Assembly: GCA_023078555.1 (NCBI GenBank)
Contig: CM041200.1
Coordinates: forward strand, 7,603,361 to 7,667,360
Length of the DNA stretch: 64,000 nucleotides
Source: Ulva prolifera
Lineage: Eukaryota; Chlorophyta; Ulvophyceae; Ulvales; Ulvaceae
Direction: 5' to 3'
The translations under genes were made by a program, and so were the position numbers. Positions 56,637 to 64,000 of this stretch are shown here, piece by piece. The notes beneath the pieces were generated by a model, which had not been told where the DNA came from, did no database searches, and was given only the letters and a program-made list of their open reading frames with translations. Numbering within the stretch: position 1 is the stretch's first letter; each line of letters begins with the position of its first letter.

Positions 56637-57040
56637 GTAGGCCACGATTTCTGCCGTAAATACTATCCGCTTCGCGGGGAATTTCGCGACCAGGCACGGG
56701 CCCTGGCGGCTCTTCTTTTACAAAAGAGTGAACGGGAGAAAACAAACACTGAAACCGGGCCCTGGCGGCTGTCTGCTCCGTAGACGCGAACAAGGCCAAG
56801 GTTGATCGGGTGGTGACGATATTGACAGACGACGCGAATAAGTACGTGATCAAGACAGTCTACACTTTGTTGGCGAAAGCGGTGCAGGTGCTTAACCGTG
56901 TTCGGATCCGTGCTCACAAGCCTGCGTGCATGTCAGCGGTCGACACGGCCACCGCGCGCCGTATAACGGATCGTTTGATGTATGATCCGTGCGCCGTTTC
57001 CGAGGATGTTTCCAGGACTCGCGGACACATCATCGAGTAG
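56637..57040 (+). pseudogene. Transposon-borne coding exon disrupted by a 44-bp LINE insertion
   Basis: After a TTGTGCAG acceptor the frame reads GHDFCRKYYPLRGEFRDQ and continues, past the LINE fragment at 56712-56755, as an Ala/Val-rich helical region (VVTILTDDANKYVIKTVY) to a TAG at 57038-57040. The insert plus its 15-bp duplication adds 59 nt and shifts the frame. No family is recognised. It may be a further exon of the gene at 51966 or the start of the gene at 57845. Confidence 0.45.
56712..56755 (-). mobile_element. LINE family B micro-insertion, 44 bp
   Basis: Thirty-eight bases of the family B 3' end (complement of GGTTTCAG...TTTTGTAA), plus about six extra bases, lie between two copies of CGGGCCCTGGCGGCT (56697-56711 and 56756-56770), a perfect 15-bp target duplication. 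Confidence 0.9.
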
Positions 57041-57107
57041 TTCGTGAAGTCATGATCAGAACAGTCACATATGCCAGTTTGCATGCGCATATCTAAGCTT
57101 GCATGCA

Positions 57108-57519
57108 GGAAGCGGGACCGCTTCCGGCGGGACGTGCCTGACCATGCCGCGTTCCGGTTTGTTCCGTTTGCGGTCGAATCGTGTGGCTTCATGGGCAAGG
57201 CTGCCGTGAGGTTCGTCGGTCAGTTGGGGGATGTGGCCGCTGCCAGTGGGCGCATCTCCAAAGGCGCGTTTGTCCAGTGGGCGCTGCGGGTGTTGTCGGT
57301 GTCATTGCAGCGCGGCAATGCGGATATGTATCGGAAGTCTGGGCTTGTCATCTCTCGGGAGCAAGGGTTGCGATATGATGCGGGCCTGGAGGACGCGATC
57401 CTGCCGGACTGAGTTGTGAGTGCGGTTGTAGTGTTCGTGTGTGTGTGAGTGTATGTTGCATTTGATTCGGATGAGATTCGGTTTCAGTGTTTGTTTTCTC
57501 CCGTTCACTCTTTTGTAAC
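57108..57519 (+). mobile_element. LINE family B, 5'-truncated copy, 412 bp
   Basis: The copy carries the last roughly 100 codons of the LINE B frame (KRDRFRRDVPDHAAF...DAILPD, stop near 57412) and the whole 3' UTR. AGCTTGCATGCA at 57096-57107 and 57520-57531 is a perfect 12-bp duplication. It is almost identical to the full-length copy. Confidence 0.9.
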
Positions 57520-57844
57520 AGCTTGCATGCACACTGGTGACGACCGCATGCAGCCGGTGGTGATGAGAGCGGCCCGACACTTGAAAGACAGAACGTCAGT
57601 GCCAGTTCCATGTGCATATCGTGCTGAAAAGGCCGATCGCCTGACTAGCCTGTGGACAGAGCATACGCCGCATGTCCGTAACACACTCTAGTGGCCACCG
57701 GGACATCAGGATGGTATACCATCCTAAGGCCCTAGTAGCCACTGTATCCTGTCAACTGGGTTACTGCGCCGAAACTTCTTACAGCATGCAGCACATGCAT
57801 ATGATCATCGATGACAAACCACATCACGGTGACTATGCTACCAG

Positions 57845-60145
57845 GAGGTGGCCAGCAAGGAGGATTTCGGAGATGAACGTCCATCAGAGCGTGAGGTATT
57901 GCATGCGACAATGCAATTTCTAGAGAGCTACAACCAGACAAACAACGATGTACAAAAGATGATGGGGAATGAGCGCATGGGGAAGATACGTGACAATCTA
58001 TCCAACGACGGGGGAAAGAAAGACGTGGCCCCTATCATGGCCAACCGCATCCATGAATATACCAATCAGGTACTCTCCTCTTGCATGCTGCCATTAGCTG
58101 CCGAAGGGAAAGGTGAGTTGGTGCCCCTGTGGCAAACATCAAACGAAGGAGTGCAGATGTACGGTGTAGGGCAGCTGAAAATTCTTCATTTCATACAATC
58201 GGTATTGGTGCATGCCTAGACAGATAGACAGGAGGGCAGCTTCCATTACGTTTGACAGCATCCACACTTATGTCAATGCAGTGTGTTTTCCACTCAGGTC
58301 CTCTTCGACAGGCATGGCCTGGCATCGACCGCTGCCGTAAAGAAGACACGGCGGGCCTGGATGTGTGAGGGGGTGCTACCATGCGACATGACCCACATTC
58401 ACCTAGCCAGAGCAGCGCTATCCAGCAGCCAGGTGTGGAACCACCATGTACGCATATACACTAGAATCTACCTGACGATCAAGCGTTCTTTCGGCTTTTG
58501 AGTATTGACATGGCGCCATGCGGCTTGACCATTGTTCAGCTATGCATGCCTGTCATAGTGCCACGACCCCGCCACACGACAAATTGTAGGGCTATGTCCA
58601 CAATCACATCTTGCCTATTAACATCGGTGGATCCTGGCCTGCATGTAGGGGCCAACTGGTGGGACCACACGTGCCAGCCACTCCACGGTACAGAATATGG
58701 CCATGTGCACGCCTGAGCAGCTCGGGCACTGTAAATCAGCCAACCACACATCACAGGTGTGCTTGTCGGTGTAGCTACTATAGGCTGGGCGGCTTGTGTG
58801 TGTTTGTGGGTGTGTTTGGTCATGTGCGTGGCTGTGTGGATGTGGCCGGCACAGGTGCTGACATTGCGTGGGTGTGGGTGTGTGCTGCTTGTGGTTTGTT
58901 GCATGGTGTGCGGTTCCCCTGGTTGCTGCTCGCGGTGCTACCTGCCTTGCTTGCTTTTTCCTTGTAGCACATCACAGGTAGAAACTGGTTGGTGCGGTCT
59001 TATGCATCTGCTCCATATGCACCAACTGGAGATTTGTCAAACGGCAAGCAATGGTGTGGGTGTAACGGAATGTGATTGCCACACTGCAGGCTATCGGGCC
59101 TCCGGACAAAAACATCAGAGTCGATGACAGCACCACTGGATCCGTCTGTGTGGTGCCCCCGCCAGTGCGAGCAGAACAGGTGAGGTGTCCGATAGCGCGA
59201 TGATCTGTGTGCATGCAAGTAGCACTTCCTATAATGAGCATGGGCTCCGCAATTTATGCGGATGACAGAGGTGCTTGCAGGAGCCGCTAGGAGATGCCAG
59301 CAACACATGGGCAGCTGCTATAGCCGGGCCAATTGTAGGCACCAGGCAGGGTCCAAACAAAAGCCGTCGCCGCAATGATCTCGATGTGACATTGCCATTG
59401 CGTCCAGTACGCCCCTCCAAAGGTTGTGATACCTGTTTCTGCAGTAGCAAGTATACATACGTCACATGTACACGTATGTGAATCTACAGGAACTTTTATT
59501 GACAGAAGCTACTGATGAGCTCAGGCAGCTGAATGCCACGGACGAGGACGGCATAGATGATGCTGATCTTGGCAAGGTCATCCGACGCAAGAGGCTCCTA
59601 TCGGTATGATTCATTTGCAAAAACGTAGCTGTGCAGGCTGACGCATGGGCAATGTGAACGTTGCAATTGGTGGACTAGGTTTCAATATCTTACTGCCTAG
59701 ATTATGCTTGCAAAGGCTGCGTGGCCCCTTTTGAACACCGCCAAGCTTCAGTACTTCTGTCTAGAGACCAGAAGCACGCATCGTTCCATTTCCAACACGC
59801 AGTTCTGTTGGTGTCCTGCCTGCGTTGGCGAAGTAAGCTGTCGCACATCATTTGTAGTGATGCCTCTCATCAGTGATATGATGCTTTGGCCTGCAGGAAA
59901 CAATCAAAGAATTCGAGAGGTGCATGTCAACTCTCACGACCAAGCTGAAGACACTGGTGAGCCAAGCACAAGGAGATGACGACGAAATCCAGGGCGACGT
60001 TGATATGCAGTGCGAAGAGGCAGAGAGGAGCATGCACATCATCATTGAGACCACATACGAGAGAGTGATGGTGCCAGGCAAGATGGCAGCTCTGCTGAAT
60101 GATGTCACTGACTGCCTGCGCTCAGCAGGCCAACCGGTGGAGTGA
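57845..60145 (+). CDS. Multi-exon accessory gene of the CACTA element
   Basis: Exons with good GT-AG borders: 57845-58201, 58298-58432, 59090-59179, 59281 to about 59410-59420 (donor uncertain), 59490-59603, 59701-59832 and 59897-60145 (TGA at 60143-60145). Most are multiples of three, so phase 0 is kept. The predicted protein begins with a charged helical region (LESYNQTNNDVQKMMGNERM), has a TRRAWMCEG segment, an SRRRND basic stretch, a Cys-rich CWCPACVGE, and ends in acidic coiled-coil-like helices (ETIKEFERCMSTLTTKLKTL). I recognise no known domain. Its position downstream of the transposase resembles the second gene carried by many CACTA elements, which can encode a DNA-binding accessory protein; that role is an inference. 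A LINE A tail lies in the intron between exons 2 and 3. The upstream start is not established. Confidence 0.5.
58760..58969 (+). mobile_element. LINE family A tail, 210 bp, with 10-bp TSD
   Basis: GTG-rich 3' UTR ends TTTCCTTGTAGCA. CATCACAGGT at 58750-58759 and 58970-58979 flanks it. It is inserted in an intron of the transposon accessory gene. Confidence 0.85.
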
Positions 60146-60529
60146 GTGTGAGATAGCAGCAAATGGCAGTGGGTGGTTGTTTGACTTTATTTGATAGCCA
60201 TGAACAGGATTTGCATAGCTTCTGAATCATGTAAGTGACCGTACCGGTGACACAATGTTTCTCGAGAACAGCATGCTGTGGTGTGTCGTGGAATGTGGGT
60301 AGCACACATCACCTAGTTAATGCGCGAGAGCTTCTGTTCATGGGGTAAGCACACACTACAGCTTGTAGGTACACCAATTGTATAGCAGAATCCGGCACAG
60401 CTGTTTGCATTCGTCTGTCAAAGGCATTGCGTGTGCATGGTCAACGCCATGTTGCGGAACAAGCGCCTGTGATGATAGTGTCCGGTTGCGATATTTCTCT
60501 TGGCTCGCAACAAGCTCAATACCACAGCC

Positions 60530-60803
60530 GTGGCCCGTGGAGCAAGCGTCGCAAAGGACTCATTACTTCATCACAAGCATGACTGGTTCACTTGTAGGGC
60601 CTTCACAGATCCGCAGCTACTCCTTAGATTATCCTTATTGTACACCATGTGCCTAGCCCAGATGTTGTGGCCAGCGGTGCAAGCATCCCCAGGGACCCAC
60701 TAGCTGGTCACAAGCGGATCACTAAGACGGACCATCACAAACCCACAGATACTCCTTAGGTTATCCTTCACGATAAAGACTGTGCGATGGGGTTCTAAGG
60801 ACC
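60530..60803 (+). repeat. Subterminal tandem repeat, 137-bp period
   Basis: Two diverged units begin GTGGCCCGTGGAGCAAGCG (60530) and GTGGCCAGCGGTGCAAGCA (60667). Both later contain a CTCCTTAGRTTATCCTT block. Repeats just inside the ends are common in CACTA elements, where they bind the accessory protein. Confidence 0.5.
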
Positions 60804-60997
60804 GGCAGGGGACTCCCTGCAACATCATATGCTAAGGATGTGTCATCCGTGCTCTTACGAGGACCCCAATCCATCACTACTAGGTCCTCCAGGCTTCATC
60901 AACAACTCATTATACGGTCGTACGCGAGCTCCTAGTGACCTGATGAGGACTGTGTAGAGACTGTGTAACCCCCTGTTTAATGAGTGTTCAATCGTGC

Positions 60998-61005
60998 TAG
61001 TGGGA
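60998..61005. other. CACTA right terminus (TAGTG) and GGA target duplication
   Basis: TAGTG at 60998-61002 is the complement of the CACTA terminus, followed by the duplicated host triplet GGA. Homology to RK3 resumes at 61003. Confidence 0.75.
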
Positions 61006-64000
61006 GGATCCCCGCGGGCGGCCGCTGCCGCCATGCATCGTGATGGAGCGGGGGGAGAGCCTGCACGACTGTAGTGACCGAGCCCTCTTTATGGCGCTTG
61101 CGGTGTGTTGTTGCCTCGCGCTTGCATGTCCCAGCGCACTGCTACGCCTCGCCCTTGCAGCCATCACCATGTGCTCTCACACGCGGGTCGGCCTTGAGGG
61201 ACTGGCGGAGAAACACATGGCACCTGTACAGAATTTGTAACTGCAGTGTCTGGCAGTGCTGTGCGTGTCCACCCCCATGGTCACTTTGATGTCGTTCTGC
61301 TCTGCTAGCGCTTGTGATGTGAATTAAAAAGAGCCATGACATGTGTGACTTGTACAAGTCGATAACGTAGTTCATGCGGAGCTGATCGATCATGATATCG
61401 GCTCCACTGAGCTGCATACGGTGACGTTTCAAGGTTCCCCACACCCAGCGATGATCAGTGCAGAGTCATCACACTGCTTCAGGTGCTGTCCAACATATCG
61501 CTCCGCCTCGCGGACATGCACGATGGCGGCTACGTGCACCGCAACCTCAAGCCCGCCAACGTACGCGTCATGTGGCTGCCGCGGCAGAACCGCTGGACGG
61601 TCATCGACTTTGGCTGCATGGCCCGCATTGGCGAGGACGCACCCCTGAGCTTCTCTCTCGCGTATGCTGCGCCGGAGGTTGCAGCGGCCCTGCAGCAGCA
61701 GCGGCACAGCATCGAGTCGACTCCGGCACTTGATGCCTGGTCGCTGGGGGTGATGGCGTATGAACTGCTCACTGGCGCCCCAGCCTTTGACCTCATTTCT
61801 GGCGGCTCTGCCAAGGTGTGCTGCAGTTGCTTCCTCATTGCAGAGAGGCAAATTCTGTTTCAGAGAAGATGGCAACTTGCTCCTACATATCGATGCCAGC
61901 ATCGCCAACACATCGCTTGAATCCGCGGGGGTGGCCACCTGGACTGCATGTCGTTCTTCTACTAGATAGTACCAGCTGTGCGCACTTGGCCGTTCGGCAT
62001 TGCCTGCCAGTGGTCTTGACGCTGTCTTACGTCTTCCGGAGATTAAGATAAAATTCTCCTCAGCTGTACTACTATATTGCATATAGCTATAGTATACAGC
62101 GCTAGCTCAGCCACTGCTGTGAGTGAGGCTGCCACTCGAGTAGCACAGTATATGCATCCCATCCTCATCTTTGACTTTCTACCCTCCTGGGTCTACGCTT
62201 GTGGCTGCTCAGGATTTCTGTAGGCTTCAATCGCCTCAACAAGGTTCAGCCACATTCCACCCTGTGACAGGTGCATGCAGAGCCGCTCTCGAAGTGCCAT
62301 GATTCTCATCATGGAATCTGCTGATCACCTGCCTTGAGTCATTTGGGCGCTGCTTGAGTTGGCAGAGGCTGCAGGTGATTGAGATGCTGGTGTCGCTACA
62401 ACCACTGCCGTGGGAAGGCGAGCTCAACACTGACGTGCGGCGGAAGCTCGGGCCACTGCGGCGGCCGGTGCTGCAGCTGCTGCAGCGCGAGCCAGCTTGC
62501 CGCGGCTCACCACGCTCCTTCCACGCCGCCTGCACGACCGTTTTCAACAGCCGGACCACCATCGAGTGCTGAATGCTAGTAGCGTAGCACAGCTCGCCCG
62601 CGACAGCGCTGGAGCCCCTCCGGCTCTGGGCGCATGGCGATCAGCTGGGACATCATGTTCAGTTTCGAAATGGCCATGGCCCAGGCCGGGGGGCAGAGGA
62701 CGCCGTCAAGGTTCCGAGATGACCCTGCGAGGGGCTGGCCGGGACGATGGACAGTGGCGACACCGAGCAGCGACCCTGAGAGCCTCGAGGACCGGGTGGT
62801 GTAAGCGCTTCTGCGCCATTTCAATGACACTATAGGAGGGTCCTGTGTGCTGTGCACTCCGCGACGAGGGTCTGACTTTTCAGACAGATGGGAATTTCAA
62901 GCCACCCCTCACCCATCTGCAGGGCCACGGCCACGCTGCGGCGTTCGCGTGCTCCCCTTCCGCGCCCCACCCCGACCTCTCACGGCAACGAGAACCCCTC
63001 GAAGGCCGTGGCCGCTGCACCACACGCCGGCGGATATCAGGCCTTCCAGCTGCTGACCGCACCCCGTGCCAGTCACAGCACACGAGGAGCCCAACCGCAT
63101 GTGATGCTGTGCTGCAAGTCAAAACGGGGCGGGGGGGGATGCGGGGGGCTTTGCACAGACCCGCTGACTGCTGAGCGGGGAGCTCCTCGAGGGGTCTTCG
63201 GGCAGGGCTGTGTGTGGTGGTGTGCACGACTTTTTCGGCGCGTGGGTGTCTGCGCTTGCGGTGCGGAGTTCTCCTGGGTGGCGCCTGGTAATTTTGAGTG
63301 GCTGTGGTGGCATACTGTGATTCTGTGGTGGGTGGCAGATGAGATGTGGCATGGCTGTGCACCTGCGCGTTGTTGGTGCGCGGCACCACCGAAGCTCCAC
63401 CGCCGTGTCTGCAATACACAGCCACCCGTATTGTGTCGGCGGCCGTGTGTGTGGTACCAGCACCGACACCAATGTCAGTGTTGTACATGTTCGGTGCCTA
63501 CGCGATTCTTGAGGCCCGGGTTGATGTTCACTTGCGGTGCGGCTGTGCTTTTGCTGCTGTGCTACATGTTTGACATGTACAAGGCTGTTCTACTGCTGCG
63601 CTGCGTGTGTCGGGAGGTCAAAGGCGAGGAGGCAGGTTCCACCGCAGAATTCGTTTAAACGCCCGGCTGCTCGAAAACAAGTAGCACTCAGCCTGCACAA
63701 CACATGTGCACCCAAGCCACAGCCAGCACCCTCTTGAAAGGGGCGTCCAGCCGCGGAGGTACAGCTCCAGAACCGAGCAAACCAAAACGCCCCCAACATG
63801 GTTGGTGTTGTGCAGGCCTGAGTACCCACAAAGCGCGTTTCACTTGAGCTGTATGCTCGCCTGCAGTGCTACCTATCATAGTTTGAACTTGTGATTAACA
63901 TTGGTGCGGCAGTTGCTCGCATGGGCAGGTCCTTATGACAGTGCCTCTGGTGTTTCGTGGTCTGATGTAGCAATTGTCATTGTTGTCGGTGTTGATGGTG
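61003..64000 (+). repeat. Segmental duplication, copy 2, right part
   Basis: Near-identical to 25562-28530: the rest of exon E, exons F and G, and the 3' flank. The match is still running at the window end, including the start of the retroelement insert at 63901 (as at 28432). Confidence 0.9.
62634..62804 (+). other. Small reading frame downstream of RK5, prematurely stopped
   Basis: This is the counterpart of the 77-codon frame after RK3. It starts at the same ATG and keeps the PSSDP segment, but TCA has become TAA at 62802-62804, leaving 56 codons. Confidence 0.3.

Larger units (their letters stand above)
49083..61002 (+). mobile_element. CACTA-type DNA transposon inserted in RK5 exon E, with nested LINEs
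   Basis: Alignment of RK5 with RK3 brackets an 11,920-bp insert. The host triplet GGA lies on both sides (49080-49082 and 61003-61005), where RK3 has the same codons without the insert, so the target duplication is 3 bp. The right end reads GCTAGTG, the complement of the CACTA terminus. The left end (TCAAGCAGCC) has no matching inverted repeat and starts inside transposase coding sequence, so the left part is missing. Contents: transposase exons (49083-51631), a small gene split by a LINE (51966-56300), a second coding exon (56637-57040), a multi-exon accessory gene (57845-60145), LINE B and LINE A insertions, and a 137-bp tandem repeat near the right end. Confidence 0.75.
44146..62572 (+). 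pseudogene. RK5: receptor-like kinase gene split by an 11.9-kb transposon
   Basis: Exons: A 44146-44583, B 45450-45846, C 46132-47037, D 47470-48668, E 48787-49082 plus 61003-61102, F 61483-61815, G 62375-62572. Exon A is intact and starts MSKRPSRSLSQ. Exon C has the same +1 shift as RK3, and exon D the same 76-bp duplication of the membrane helix. Exon E has 7 extra bases near 48922 and is interrupted by the transposon after GGL. Exon F reads HRNLKPAN instead of HRDLKPAN (about 61540), losing the catalytic aspartate, and has a two-residue insertion (VR) in the catalytic loop. Exon G is intact, unlike RK3. A functional kinase from this locus is very unlikely. Confidence 0.75.

Overview
This is nuclear DNA from a eukaryote, most likely a green alga. 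That assignment is an inference from GC-rich coding sequence, GT-AG introns at conserved phases, and the mixture of LINEs, CACTA and hAT elements; I cannot name the species. There is no rRNA operon, CRISPR array or bacterial operon. The host content is one tandem family of seven-exon genes (exons A-G), called RK1-RK5 here, all on the + strand. Their shared product is a predicted receptor-like kinase: exons A-C encode about 520 residues resembling a right-handed beta-helix (pectin-lyase-like) ectodomain; exon D a proline-rich stalk, one membrane helix and a long basic juxtamembrane region; exons E-G a Ser/Thr kinase. Layout: 1-2973 no gene; 2984-6497 triply nested LINE fragments; 6904-14098 RK1, a multiply broken pseudogene; 17471-21673 RK2, cut off inside exon D; 21951-27107 RK3, no exon A and several lesions; 28432-32182 LINE and hAT fragments; 34239-41785 RK4, the only intact copy (1,220 codons, every splice phase fits); 44146-62572 RK5, a near-identical duplicate of RK3 that retains exon A but is split in exon E by an 11.9-kb CACTA-type element (49083-61002). 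That element carries a transposase, two smaller coding segments, a multi-exon accessory gene and nested LINEs, one of them full length. The 3' flank of RK5 runs off the window end and matches the RK3 flank. Two LINE families occur. Family A ends in TTGTAACA and has left many short 5'-truncated copies, several bounded by 8-15 bp target-site duplications. Family B ends in CTTTTGTAAC and has one full-length 1,197-codon copy plus three truncated ones. Both encode the same kind of C-terminal zinc-finger and restriction-like endonuclease region. tRNA-derived SINE-like elements lie in or near RK1 and RK2. The picture is a rapidly evolving receptor-kinase cluster reshaped by ectopic recombination and repeated retroelement and DNA-transposon insertion. 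RK numbers and LINE A/B are labels used only here; family assignments come from reading motifs, not from searches.
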